From Hymenoscyphus infarciens (lineage: Eukaryota > Ascomycota > Leotiomycetes > Helotiales > Helotiaceae), in the NCBI GenBank assembly GCA_001414345.1, contig LLCB01000208.1, forward strand, positions 1 to 64,000: a stretch of DNA of 64,000 bases, given 5' to 3'. The notes beneath the pieces are model-generated. The model was not told the origin of the DNA. It saw only the letters and a program-made list of their open reading frames with translations, and ran no database searches. The position numbers and the translations under genes were made by a program. This document shows, piece by piece, positions 1 through 11,991 of the stretch. Position 1 is the first letter of the stretch, and each line of letters opens with the position of its first letter.

Positions 1-345
1 TTTTAGTATATAATAGACTAAAAGTAGATGGTTTTTAGTCTATAATAGACTAAAAGTATATAATTAAATAATTAGTTAATTAGAAAGGTTATATAAAAGA
101 GGACTTTTAGTCTATTATAGACTAAATGTAGGTGGTTTTTAGTCTATAATAGACTAAAAGCATATAAATAAATAATTAGTTAATTAGAAAGATTATATTA
201 AAGATAATTTTAAGTTTATAAAAGACTAAAAATATATAAATAATTAATTAATTTATTAAAAAGATTATACTAAAGAAGACTTTTAGTCTATTAAATACTA
301 AAAGTAGATGGTTTTTAGTTTATTATATACTAAAAGTACGTATTA
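1..345. repeat. AT-rich tandem repeat of short inverted repeats
   Basis: About three and a half diverged copies of a unit of roughly 100 bp, starting near 1, 104, about 204 (partial) and 281. Each full unit holds two near-palindromes of the form TTTTAGTCTATAATAGACT(A) followed by a TAATTAGTTAATTAGAAAG tract. The composition is strongly AT-biased, consistent with RIP. No coding potential is seen. It may be the edge of a larger degraded repeat outside the window. Confidence 0.7.
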
Positions 346-469
346 CAGGTTTTAGTCTTTTTAATCACGTTTCTTTAAATGCTGTTAAAGGCCGGTTCTC
401 TACGTGACACCTACGCGCTGACAAAGCTTAAAAGGCGACGTGGTCATACCGACGTTAGACGAGTTATAT

Positions 470-517
470 GGCCTTTAGGAGGGCTGGTCATAACGTTATG
501 ACCTGGCCCTCCTAAGG
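470..517. repeat. 48-bp imperfect palindrome
   Basis: The centre is an 18-bp perfect palindrome (GGTCATAACGTTATGACC). The arms extend on both sides through AGGAGGGC on the left and GCCCTCCT on the right, with one or two offsets. It sits in GC-richer unique DNA next to the AT-rich repeat. It could be a target or border of a lost mobile element, or a dyad binding site; the sequence does not decide. Confidence 0.6.
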
Positions 518-899
518 CTCGGGCTCGGTTAAATCGGCATGCCTGTGGTGTTTCCAGGGGGCGAGAGAGATACCGAGAGGTCGGTTGGTCCGTTTTACTG
601 GAGATTTATTTTCAATATTCCGTACTCCGTATGCTGGTGGCTGGATTTGGATTTGGTTGCAGACTGACCACAGATGGTTGGGTGTCAGGACTCAGAAACC
701 TGGAGGCTGGGTGGTGATAGATAAACATGCATGCACATGATGATTTGCTGCAGATCTTGGGGTTTTTGGGGTTTCTTTGCGAATATGTATTTTCGAAAGA
801 TTGGAGTACTGGGAGTTTCTTCACGGGGTTGTTTCAGTTGGCATGAAGAGTGTAACCTCCCTTGTTGATAAAAGCCCACGATTGTATGCAAAGTAATGG

Positions 900-3800
900 A
901 TAGAACCAGCATTGGTATCAAACTACGACTTGATCTTCGTGAACACTGTTACTCTGAACGACAATCAAACAGCGTGGCAGCATTTGGATGTGTTATTCTC
1001 TTATGCCTCTGAGAGCACTCTTTCTCTTCTCTTTCCAACCAGAAATAGAGTTCTACTTTCGACAACAGGTGACGTTTCGACAGTAGATCTAAGGGAAAGT
1101 AGAATTCTCACACGGCGCGGTATTGCCAGCATCCCAATCAAGAAATGATATTGGACTGGGCAATTTGTGAAAACTGGGAGAAGCGAGCACCACCCAGTCA
1201 TGTCATCTCATGTCAGAACCTTCTAATGTTTGTTCGGTTTCCCTTCTCGAACAAGCACCTAAAATAAGGAATGAGACAGTGACCACGTGGACCAAAGTCC
1301 TCACTTCATTGATTTTCACATAGCTAGTACTTGACATTCCCATTCTCAGGCGAAACAAGACTCAGACTCAAGTTTACTTGAACTTATCTCTTTCTTACCC
1401 CGAAGGAGTTTTGAACTTGGATGTTTTCGAACTGGACTGAAAATGAAGTCAGCAAGAAGACGGGTGATTGCCAGTTCTGTTCAAAGTAATGATGCGCTTG
1501 GAGATCAATTTGGCAAAATTCACACAGAAGCACATTCTAAAAAACGCACGACATCCACATGGCGGAGCGCTCCACGAGAAACACGCCAGGGAGAGTCAAC
1601 GCAAATTGAAGTTGATTTCCCTTTACTTTCAAAGTCCTTTCACAAACACTTGAAGATTTCCTTCATTTCTTTCCAGACTTAAACAAGTCTCTACACTTCG
1701 ACGGCGGAGAAGATTTCGACAGCAAAGTTTGAGAGGAATTTGAGTGTTGAGTTACATCTACTCTCCCTCGGGGTAGTAACGGTTAACATATTGCCAATCA
1801 TGGTTCGCTCGATCTCTAACCAATTAAGTAGTAATAGTTGACTTCTTTCCTAGACTGAAAACCCGACTCGTTTATATTTAAATCTTCACTCTATTGGTAG
1901 GGATGACCAGTGCTGGGTTTGAAATCCCCGCCGATTGCACCGAACAAAAATACTACGGAAAGTGCTTGAACTCAAGTTTACTTGAGGTTATCTCCCTCGA
2001 TGCTTTACCAGGAAAGTAGGAAATTAGAAATCGGAACAAGAAGACTGAGGAAGCGAAGGAAAGGAATAGGATGTTGAGGGATTTCCTATAATTTGATGAG
2101 AAACCAGAATAAGTCGGTTACTAGACGTCTCTGTCGCGTTATCCTCTTGTTTCCTTCGAGTAGCTAGATTCTAATAAATACAGTGAAGGCGACTTCAATA
2201 CGCAAGTCGATAAGACCGAGAAGGTTTGGTTCTTCTGCTGAAGACGAGGAGTATTTGGACGGAGATGTGCGTATTGGGAGTTTCGGCATTTGCTGGACTA
2301 ACATGAAATACAAGTGAAGCGTCTAAGATAGACAACGTTAACTCTTGCTGCGAGAAACCTTCCTCACAACACTGTTTCATTTCTCATCTTTCCGTTTCCG
2401 GATTCGAATTTAAATACTACATACTTTCGACAACAACAAGGATATCGACAGTAAATTTGAGACATATTCAAGCGGTTGAGGGTTGGTTACATCAGTTCTA
2501 TCGCTCGGGGTATACTTGGGTAAGTAGTACTTGGATCCCAGCCTATGTTTCTCAGTGACTTCACTCCATTGAGCAAAATAGAACTAGTGTGTAGATCCTA
2601 ACCGTAATGGGGAGGTCTGGTCTCTTAGGAACGTGTAGCGATAACGAACGGTTCTTACATTCTAAATAGGTTGGCTTGAATTTATATCTCTCTATCATCA
2701 AGAGGTTTGTAACCGTTTGTTTTTATTTGGAAAATATCATGAAGTTCCTGGAATGATAGTGCTAGCAGTAATTTGAGGAGGGAAAATTGGAAATTGTTGT
2801 TTTCGTTGAAGCAATGACCTGGGTATTGGTTTTCTGAAAACCCCCAACCAAGCAATTCACGACGGGGTGCATGAATTCCGTAACTGGTCAAGATACAAAT
2901 ACTACTACTCAAATATTCAAGCAAGAAGGGAAACAACTCTATTATCATAAAATGCTCAAACAAGCATAATGACGTTACCATTATTCTTTTAGGAGATTTA
3001 GGGCAATTGTTGTAGAATGGCAAGGGCCTTAGGGTAGTCACAAATTCTTGTAATCCCTGGTAACTCTAATTTCGGTGTTCTTGGGCTGGGTGTTACTGGA
3101 AAAAAGTGATTAATTATAAATATATCGTAACCCCTAATTTCAAGAGAGTAAGAGTGTAGGTAGTGGGCTACCGAGAACATCATGTGTTATCCTACCTTCC
3201 TCACACCAATCATTCCTTCAACCTTCGCCTACACATTCCAGATAAACAGCACAACGATGTAAAACTCCAGCAGGAGAGAATTTATGGAGCTCACATAGTC
3301 TAGATTAGTTCAAACGAAATTCCCCTTTTCTACAACAAATAAAATTCCGACAGTAACTCCCGTAGGTAACGCAATTTCAAGTTCTCTCAAAGTCCTCGTC
3401 TTGCCGATTGTTTTGGATCCTCAATATGATTGTCTCGTGGCGTTCACTCCCTCCACAACCAGAAATTCTTCGAAGTCCTCATCACGAACCCCATTGAGCA
3501 GGTCAAGAATTGCCACTGAGAAGTTTGGTAAACAGTCCAAATATCTGCGTTATATTTTATACTTGCTACATCTCGAGATTTTTCCGATATTCTTAAGGTT
3601 ATCACGGGGATTCAGAAATGTATGATTGAGGAGTTGTTTTAACTACAGGGCGCTAAGTATCAAACAATTCCTAATAGTTAAACTCAGAAACCCGGACTTC
3701 AAGGATGATTCCGGCGTTGTCAAGCGAGAGGTTTTCGCCAAATAAAAGAGTTACAACCTAGCAAATTTAAGAAGTATCACCAACTCTCGCAAGTAACCAA

Positions 3801-4100
3801 TCATATATAGGGCTCCATGTGTATATTAATTAGAGATAGGAGGTACAAATGTAGCTAGTTTTGGTTTTGTTTCATCCTCACCGCGAAGAAACATCACAAA
3901 GCTCCATTATCTCCCTGATTATGTCCCTTCCGAAATTCGAGTGCTCTTTCGACAACAACTAAACTTTCGACAGTAACTCTAGAAAGTAGGATTTCTACCT
4001 CCCCACAAAGACCTCGCTCTATCTCCACTCTCCAAGTATAACCAACAGTTCCTACCGAAACCTAATCTCAATAATCTCGTGGCCGTTGTGACGGTAAAAA
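900..4100. repeat. decayed long-period repeat field, no gene seen
   Basis: A two-part motif recurs at about 1055-1107, 1690-1735, 2424-2465, 3330-3370 and 3943-3990: CTTTCGACAACAA-like, then TTCGACAGTAA-like, often followed by AAAGTAG. At copies 1690 and 2424 the similarity continues downstream through GTTACATC and CTCGGGGTA. A second shared motif, CTCAAGTTTACTTGA, lies near 1370 and 1970. Spacings are about 600-900 bp. This looks like an old tandem or nested duplication that has decayed. The short open frames here show no recognisable protein. Confidence 0.5.
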
Positions 4101-4518
4101 CCTTCTTTACAGACCACAAGTCAAAGCCAAGTAACCCTTTAATTAGCTTGCTACACATTTCAAATCTCCAAAGATCATTGATTCATTTTATAACTCCTCC
4201 TTTCTGAGTTCAGGCAATTTTCAAAAACTACAAGATCCTAAATGCACTAAACTCTAAAACGACTAAATTACAATTCGTTAATTGTAAAGTGTTACTTTTC
4301 AGATAGGAAATAGAGTAATAAACTTATATTATTTCTCTCTCTCTTGCTTACCTTTGCTCATTATTACACTATCTTTTATATCTATTATACGTTGTTGAGT
4401 TACTATCTATTTCTTACTATCACAACCTTACTTTCGTATCTTCTTACTATATTCTCTTATTATCAAAACCTCACTATTATATTCTCCCGTTGCTTCCAAG
4501 CGTATTTACTCTTATATG

Positions 4519-4562
4519 AGAAGACGAAGAAGAAGAAGAAGAAGAAGAAGAAGAAGAAGAAA
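4519..4562 (+). repeat. (GAA)n microsatellite
   Basis: A run of about fourteen GAA/AGA triplets within a purine-rich stretch. The surrounding 4.1-5.4 kb is low-complexity, AT-rich DNA with no supported gene. Confidence 0.9.
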
Positions 4563-5472
4563 AGAAGGAGGTTAGAGAGTGGCAAGAGGTGGGAGGTAGT
4601 GGGCAGAGGGTAAACAATTAATAGTTGGATTATAATATAACCCTCTAGCCTCGTTAGGGAAAGGTTATCAATTAAGCGAGAAGTAATATATTGGTTTTAA
4701 TATTACTATCTTTTTACCACCTTCTCTACTCTTCCTCTTTCCTTCTAACTTATTTTTTTATTTTTTAAAAAAAGCAAAAGGAGAAGAGTGCAGGAGAATC
4801 CGAAGGATAGAGAAGAGCCACCATTCATATCACTCTACATATCTCTCAATTCCGATTTCAAATACACCATCATCAGGTTCCTATTAACTACGGGCCAATG
4901 CATAGAGTTAATTTCAGGATGTAATCTTAGTTAACCTCCATAATGATGAACCAAAGCCCAGTGTTCCCTTGAAAATCGTCATTTGACTAGTACCACCAAG
5001 ACCATAACCCCTGGTTGGTTTGTTAAGTTGGGAACGAGATGGTAGCACGTGGTTCTGAATGCAAAAGAAGCAATGGACAGCAAATTTGCGTTGGACAAGT
5101 AAACCAAAACCGTACAAATTTTCTTCAAAGTCTAGCAGTTCTGTTAAAATCACTTTCAGCAGTGCAATTTTCTTTTCAATAAATTTATTCTTGGGGTTGG
5201 TAGGTTCTCATTGGCGCTTGTGGGCCAGACCCCAAATCGTGGGTTGGTCTCGTGGTTGTTTTGCCTTCATTTATATTTTATATCAGGGCCCTTTAGTTTT
5301 GTCAAGACAGTATATAATGAAGCAATACAAAAAGAGTAATATCGAATCAAATAAAAATGATTAAAAGAGGTAACTGCAATAGCTTAACAAGATCCCCGGC
5401 GCACAGATCAAAATCCCATCCCCGATGTATCATATCCATCACAGCACCATCAAGCTTTGAAACATGAAGCAC

Positions 5473-6096
5473 TTATTCATGGGAATGCAAGTACTCAATC
5501 TTTTCCACAGCTTCCTTGTAATATCCATCAACCGCATCCTTTCCCTTCTCAATGACACCCCATTTCCCCGCTTTGAGCTCCGCCTGGGCGGCCCTAACCT
5601 GATCCAGAGCATTGGCAGCCTTCTGGAAGAAGTCCACGAGAATGTCCAAGGACTGAGTGTACAGAATCGCAGCAGCATGTTGCCACTTCCCCGGCATCGG
5701 CCCAATCACGGAAATGACAGACTGCGTGGTATCTTGTATGGCCTTTTCGAGCCCAGCTTTGAAGTCCTCGCCATAACTGAAGGTATTTGACCACTCCTCT
5801 TGGATCAAAGTCGCGGTCCCAGTGTGCCACCGAAGTTCCTCGATTGAGTCCGAGGCATGCTTGTAGTTGCAGAGTCCGGCGAAGGCAGCGTGGAGGCTGA
5901 TATCTTTGAGGTCTTGGTTTGCTTTTTCGGCTTTAGGGGTGTGTCCTCCTGCGTCGGCAAAGAATGATGCGAGAGGTCCAGCGATTTTCTTGCTGGCGGC
6001 TTGAGCGTGGGCGTCGACTTTGGCGGCCCAATCGGGGTTGGAATCTTTCGTTGAGCTCGATGACCCGGGAGTTAAGTTGGAGAGAATGGTAGTCAT
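5473..6096 (-). CDS. hypothetical alpha-helical protein, 207 aa
   Basis: A single uninterrupted frame of 207 codons. I chose the ATG at 6096 because the 46 residues upstream in the open frame are low-complexity and basic and read like 5' UTR. The protein starts MTTILSNLTPG and is rich in Ala, Lys, Asp and Glu. It is predicted helical nearly throughout, with no signal peptide or membrane segment. Residues around 150-190 (AANALDQVRAAQAELKAG) look amphipathic and could form a coiled coil or helical bundle. I do not recognise the family and assign no function. It stands alone, with over 2 kb to the next supported gene. Codon use and length support a real gene. Confidence 0.7.
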   Translation of the reverse strand: MTTILSNLTPGSSSSTKDSNPDWAAKVDAHAQAASKKIAGPLASFFADAGGHTPKAEKANQDLKDISLHAAFAGLCNYKHASDSIEELRWHTGTATLIQEEWSNTFSYGEDFKAGLEKAIQDTTQSVISVIGPMPGKWQHAAAILYTQSLDILVDFFQKAANALDQVRAAQAELKAGKWGVIEKGKDAVDGYYKEAVEKIEYLHSHE

Positions 6097-8512
6097 GGTG
6101 TTGAAGGTATGGAAAGACTTGTGGGGGAATTGGGATAGGATTGTGGAATGGAAAGAGGGTTTGATGGTGGTGGTTTTTTTGGTTCGGAAAAAGAGGTCTC
6201 TTATATAGCACTCGTGAAGGCGTAGAAGCCACACTTTAATGAGTCCCGAAGATTGTCAGGGCTACCAATAGTGTATTCTGTACTTTCGGAAGTTTTGCTG
6301 CATATTCGACCAGTGATTCGTATTGTTTCCACCAAGTCTGGCAGGACAGTGACACCAGTGTAACGCCCGTCCCCGGAATGATGGTACTGGTATGGTGTAA
6401 TTGTGGTAAGTTTTGAGATAGTTGCGACATGTTCTTCACTGACCACAGCAATGTAGAAAATTGGCAAGAAGGGAAATGCACGCTTGGAAGACTGAAGATA
6501 GTGCATCTACTGAACGAGAACTTAAACACCAACGAAGAGGAAGAAATTGACGCAACGCCCACTCAAGTGATTGATACTAAACGCGGGAACACCTTGAAAG
6601 AAGCACCCATAATATCACCACATTGACGAACTGGATGCTGCACCATATGGGACATTGGCTACAAGTGTGATGTGATGAGCTTTGGACGACCAGATCGAGA
6701 TGAAGCAATAATACAACATTTGTGCACCACATCAGAGAAAATCGAGGTTCGATAATCAGCCAACTTGGCCACTCGGTGTTTGAGGGCTTTGTTTTCATCT
6801 GAATGGGTGCTGATAATGCTGATCCCAGAAGCAATACTTTGCTACACAGAGACAGCCACGCACGACGTGAAGGAAAGTCATGAAAACATCAGACGAGAAT
6901 GAGGACAAATGTGGTGGTTTCGCTCAAAGTCAGCTGGACACAAGCAATATGATGGATGTGTAGCTGACCCGTAAATTAAAACCCGAAGCCAGCCACAAGT
7001 GTGGACGGAATCGAGATGCCAGGACTTGGAAGGGTTCTGGAGTTTGTGAAGGAAGAAGATTGATGAGGAGGGAAGTTTGAAGGCCTCCGATATATGCTCC
7101 GATATCACATGACATCGTCCCGGATTTAATCCGACTCCGTGTCTAAGCTAAGGTTGCTAGGATGTCAAAAATATATGGAATTTCGCGACGGAAAGAACAA
7201 TACAAACCAAAACCAGAGACACAACCCCTTCAGATTTGCTGTGACGCGAAATATTGCATCTGGGCCTCAAGCGCAATATTCTATTGCAATTATCTACACC
7301 ACAATACCAAACAGGCCAAGTGCCGCATAACGTTGTACAAGATGGATCGAGGCCGTGTTGATCGAAGGTTCGTTTGCTCTTCCCTTTCTTCACCGCTTCT
7401 CTTTCCCCCTTTCCCTCCATCTCTTTTTGTGTCTTCATATGGATCTTCTTTCACATTGCGCTCTCTGCGCGCTTCTCTTGGTGCCATTTGGGTATGGAGG
7501 GGGTGGACTTGTGGGGGAGGAAGGAAAGGGGGCCAAAACAGTCGTAAGAAGACCAGCAACCTGAACACTAGCTTTCACACCTACGCGTACTTCCCAAACT
7601 CGAAACGCAATGGATCCGCCTCGATCTCGAACTTCCGACGAAATAGACCGTATACGCTACGGTGCTTGCTGTACAAACGAAAAGACGACCGAGCAGCAAA
7701 TATCATCCGGTGAGAACCGACGACGGACAGGAAGGGGCCAACTACATACAAACGCCGCGCAGTATATTCCAGGTCTTTGGGAGATTTCTTGTGTTATTTG
7801 GAGCCGATTGGGCGCGGGGGAGTCTTCACAACACAAGGGGTGGCTTGGATACACATGCTTGAGGAACATTTAGAGTATGGCTCTGGAACTCTGGGGGAAT
7901 CTTTCCAAAACGAAACGAAATACGCACGCGAGCTGTCAAGGCCTGTAGGAACACAAGTCACTTCAAGTACCTCGATGCCAAACTCATGCTACTTGGCTCG
8001 ACTTCATGGACCCTACCGAATTTCTTTCCTCTCCAGGATACAGCCAGAGTCAGCACAATTACACAGTTATGCTTGAGGAACCCCTCACTCCTTGGCCCAT
8101 CACCTTTTCCTAAAGAAACGGGGCATTACCCCAATTCGAGACATACTGTCCAGTGTCGAAAATCCTCTATTTCTCTAGGCACTACCCCGCCAACCCGTTG
8201 AGTGTGGTACACTGCAGGCGGATACTGGTGCTTTCAATCTCGAGCGCATCTCTCATCGTGTGCAACCAGCCCTCTATGGCCGCAGATTCAAGGACCAATC
8301 CGTCCGAATAATGTCAGCTATCATGAATCAAAGCATGTCTCAGTGGATATCAAGCAATGCGTAGCTGGCAGAGAAGAGCCTCTGCCCCCTCTGTTCGCAG
8401 ATGTAACCAGTTCCATCTTATATGGCATGATGTCATGTGCATGTGTCGCTTTTGGCATCCGTTCAAATCAGTACTAACCAACTGCAACAGAGGTGATGGA
8501 GAAGTTACAAAA
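6097..8512. other. intergenic region and probable 5' UTR of the RS-rich gene
   Basis: No convincing gene. A good splice acceptor (branch ACTAAC, AG at 8489-8490) lies 22 bp before the ATG of the RS-rich gene, so a 5' UTR intron is likely. A candidate donor is G|GTGAGA at 7710, which would make an intron of about 780 bp. Short frames on both strands in 6.2-8.2 kb show no protein-like composition. Confidence 0.4.
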
Positions 8513-10272
8513 ATGGGTGGTGGAGAATCATATCGACCTTCAGCAAGGCCCTCAGTCAGACCACGCTCCCCTCCAAGAGCAGACACATATCGGACAGATC
8601 GTGATAGAGCTCGCACACCTCCAGCAAGTGACAGTTGGCACCCTGGAAGCCGGGATCGTTCTCCCAGAAGAAGATCCAGGACCCCTCCTCGTCGTGACCG
8701 CTCACCACCCAGAGACAATTGGCGATCGAGAGCAAGATCTCCTCCACGTGCCAGAAGTCCCCCAAGAAGGTTTTCTCCAAGAAGGGATGATGACCGTAGA
8801 GCAAGATCGCCCCCAAGAAGGGACGACAGGGACGAAAGGCATACACATTTTTCTTATTTATATTATTCTATATTATCCCACGACCCCCCACTAACATATT
8901 TCATAGAAGACGCTCAAGATCACCATATGAGCGAAACCGAGGACCACCTCGAAACAGATCCCCATTACCTCGAAGATCACCACCAGCTGGCCCCCGAGGA
9001 GGTTACCGACCACGTTCCCGAAGTCCTGATCGACGTGATGACCGCCGCGATGACCGTCGTGTTCCAACTGGACCAAGTGCTTCTACTTGGAGACGACGCT
9101 CCCCTTCACCCCTGAATAGAGACTCGGAACGATCTTCTGGAAGAACGTCGACAAGCACCTCTAGACGATCCTCGCCTCATATGCATCCCGATAGAGCCCC
9201 TCTTACCCATGGCGCAGCTCGTGATTCTAGAGCTCGATCCCCTCCACGTCAAAGATCTCCTCTACCCCCACGCGCCAGATCGCCCCCAATTCGAGCTCGT
9301 TCACCACCTCGTGCTCGCTCTCCACCACAATCTACATATCGGGACCAGAATCGAGCTCCTGTTCGCTCGCCTCCTCGTGCTCGTTCACCACCAACTCAAT
9401 TAAGCTTTAGAGAACGAGAGCCTCGAGAACCTGCAAGACAAGCTCCTCGTGACCGCTCGCCTCCACGAGCTGTTGCAAGATCACCTCCACGTGGACCTGC
9501 AGGATTTAGAGCACCAACTGGACCAAGTGGTGGACGAAACTTCACAGCCCCTATTCCTTCGCCAAGCTCGAATATGTCAATGTCAGCTCACAATAGAACT
9601 GACAATACAAGTCCACTTATCCCTCCTTCTGGTCCTCGTGGCTTTGTTGCCTCCGCTCGTGGAGGTGGTGGATTTATGAGAGGCGGTAGAGGCTCGTTTG
9701 GAAACGACAGACCAGTTCGACCAGACGCAGGTTCTTGGGGAGCTGCACCACCAAATCGTACCATTCCAGAAGTATCCACCCGCGGTAGTACACCCATAAG
9801 CAGACCAACTCAAACACCATCTCCTTCTATCCCGTCTGGCCCTTCATCTACAATACCCACTGGCCCAGCAGCAGGAATCCCCACCGGCCCCCGAGCAGGC
9901 GTCCCCTCACGCGGACCATCTCTACAACACAGTTCCAGCGCCTACGGTCTTCGAACTCCTCAACCAAATGTAGCGGCTGGTCCTAGACCTCACCCCGCGA
10001 TGGCGAACCTTCCACCTATTATCCCGGGTGGCAGAATAGACCCTACTGCTTCTGGAATTCCTAGTGAGATTGCGGTGAGATTGAAGAAGAGAGAGGAGGA
10101 GGCGGAACAGCTGAGGGAGGAGCTTCATGCCAAACAGGAAAAGTTGCGGCAAGGATTGAAGGGGTGGGATAAGTTGAGTCGGGATAGTGCTAGTATGGGA
10201 TTGAAGAGTGAGTTGAGTGAGAGGCATGTTAGGATGTTGGCTGGGGAGGGCGAGGGGGGTGCCGCTTTTTAA
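8513..10272 (+). CDS. RS/SPPR-repeat rich protein, probable RNA-processing factor, 563 aa
   Basis: Two exons, 8513-8838 and 8907-10272, give 563 codons plus stop. The start MGGGESYRPSARPSVRP is the first ATG after an upstream splice acceptor. The intron (8839-8906, 68 bp) begins GCATAC, a GC donor, has a CACTAAC branch site and ends TCATAG; it joins two frames that are both RS-rich. Roughly residues 10-230 are dense in RSPPR, RRS and RD repeats, as in SR-related splicing and mRNA-processing proteins. The middle is Gly/Pro/Ser-rich and disordered, with an RGG-like stretch (ARGGGGFMRGGRGSFG). The C terminus, from about 490, is a charged coiled coil (KKREEEAEQLREELHAKQEK). No RRM is seen. A nuclear RNA-binding scaffold role is inferred from composition only. 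Confidence 0.8.
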
Positions 10273-10879
10273 AGATTGCGGATGATGAGGCGATGAATTT
10301 GGGGAGTGGAGCGATGATTTTTCGCTTTGATTGCCTATGGAAGGGTGCTCATTGTAGGAGTATTTACAACATCTTTTTCATTGGTAGGCGTTCTATCTCT
10401 CTAGATCCTTGGGCAACTGCTACCTACACACCATGATAATTGGAGGCTAGGAGGGGAGAATGGATGAGAGGCCTCGAATTGGTGGAGGTTGTATGTGCGA
10501 GTATCTTCTCCCTTTTGACATGTTTGTAGGATTAGGAAATATAAAATTCAAAAAATTCAAACTATAAGACTGCAACGCGCTTGTAGTTGGGCCCTCACTA
10601 CCGACCTTGCTTGGTTTTTGGGGAGGGGAGGTGAGTGGTGGTTCGCTCCTTCCATTGTAAATCTGGGGTATAGATAGGTTGGGTACTAGTGTGTCACGTC
10701 GACTTTCTGATGTCCCACACTTTTGCAATATAAAAGGAGTGAGGGAGGAGCAAGGAAGGCCTAGAAGGGATATAATGGTGCGTTTTATCTTCGTCAGTAC
10801 CTAGGTATTGATGATGGAGACATGAGAGACCTGGAGAATTGGTAGAGATGAAGATTTGTTTAATTCGCTCTTTCCTTTT

Positions 10880-11850
10880 CTTTGCGCGCGAGAAGAGTTC
10901 GTGGTCGTTCCTTCCTCGTTGACACCCCGAGTGAGCAGATATCGTTGGTCGATTCTTACCCTTTGCCCAGAGTAACTGTCGAAGCCGTCAATTACTTGGC
11001 GAGTAAGCTACAGCTAACTCGGCTACCCCCCACCCTCCCCCCCAAAAAAATACTTGCAAAATCTACTAGCTTACTCGTAAAATTTAATAAGTAAGCTAGC
11101 AAGTAACGAGTAAGCTAGAAGTGACGGGTTTCTAGCTCACTTGTTCATTAGTCGCTTACTCGTGACTCTTTTTTGGCCCCCAAATCTTGTAGCTTATTGG
11201 TCAGTTGATGGCTTACCCCATTTTGCAAGTAAGCCATGCCATCAATTGACCAGTGAGCCACCAAACCTCGAGTAAGCTAATAAACTCAAACTTCAGGTAA
11301 GCTAGCAAATACCAGGTTACCCATCCTCTCACTTTGGCCCCCAAATTCTAACCATAGTCGGGGAAGGAGCGAGGTGAGGAGGATTGTAAAGTATAAAACA
11401 CGCCCGATGGACGCCAATTGGCGAATAATAAGAGTAGTCTCATTTGTGATTCGTAGTTATTTACTCGTTACATAGGTAGCTAGCTGGCTGAGTGCTCTCT
11501 TGGATGATAGAAAGAGGCTGCACTCAGATTCTACCTATGCTGAATACGGACGAGGTCGTTCCTTCCCTCTTTGTGTGGTCTTGGCCCTGACATCTTCAGG
11601 TGCCTACTTTACTAAGCAAGAGGGAAGGCATGATCCAGTCTAAAATCCAGATCTACCTAGTGCACGAAACCCGGGGAAGGGATTCGTTCTTACCCTCAAA
11701 AAAACTGTGATACGATTTCAGCAAGTGAAGAGTACTAGCCTTCCAGGTTGCCTGTTGCTCTGGAAGAACGGGGACCTTCACCCAAAGTTATTGAGTTGAA
11801 CATAGCCGAGGTCGTTCCTTCCCTTACTTGAGCTAGTCCCCAGATTACAG
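10880..11850. repeat. intergenic short dispersed repeats
   Basis: The 10.3-12.0 kb gap holds no supported gene. Between 10.98 and 11.31 kb the word AGTAAGCTA, or its complement TAGCTTACT, and close variants recur about ten times on both strands. A second word, GGTCGTTCCTTCC, recurs near 10904, 11550 and 11810. Spacing is irregular, so these are degenerate repeats rather than a clean satellite. Confidence 0.55.
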
Positions 11851-11991
11851 ATTCAGAGCTGTTGAGAGCACAACGTAGGGCTGGGGTCTTGCTTTCAAAA
11901 AGTTGTATTGTAATTTTAAATCTTCAGAAGGACTAGTCTTGCCATCTCAAATACAGAGAATAAAACATTTTACAGTAAATAAATGAAGAAT

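Noticed and set aside
6201..6626. Open frames on both strands upstream of the 207-aa protein
   Set aside because: No family resemblance, overlapping on both strands, and located where a 5' UTR or promoter is expected.
7162..8076. Several plus-strand frames before the RS-rich gene, including one starting MDPPRSRTSDEIDR
   Set aside because: The candidate donor at 7710 joins to the 8491 acceptor in the wrong phase for the RS frame, so I treat this as untranslated leader rather than coding.
8493..8894. Alternative frame over the RS-rich exon (starting MMEKLQKW)
   Set aside because: Shadow of the RS-repeat frame; repetitive codons keep other frames open.
10447..10728. 93-codon minus-strand frame
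   Set aside because: Low-complexity composition next to the 3' end of the RS-rich gene; no domain.
11040..11340. Possible CRISPR-like array of AGTAAGCTA words
   Set aside because: The genome is eukaryotic, the words occur in both orientations and at irregular spacing.
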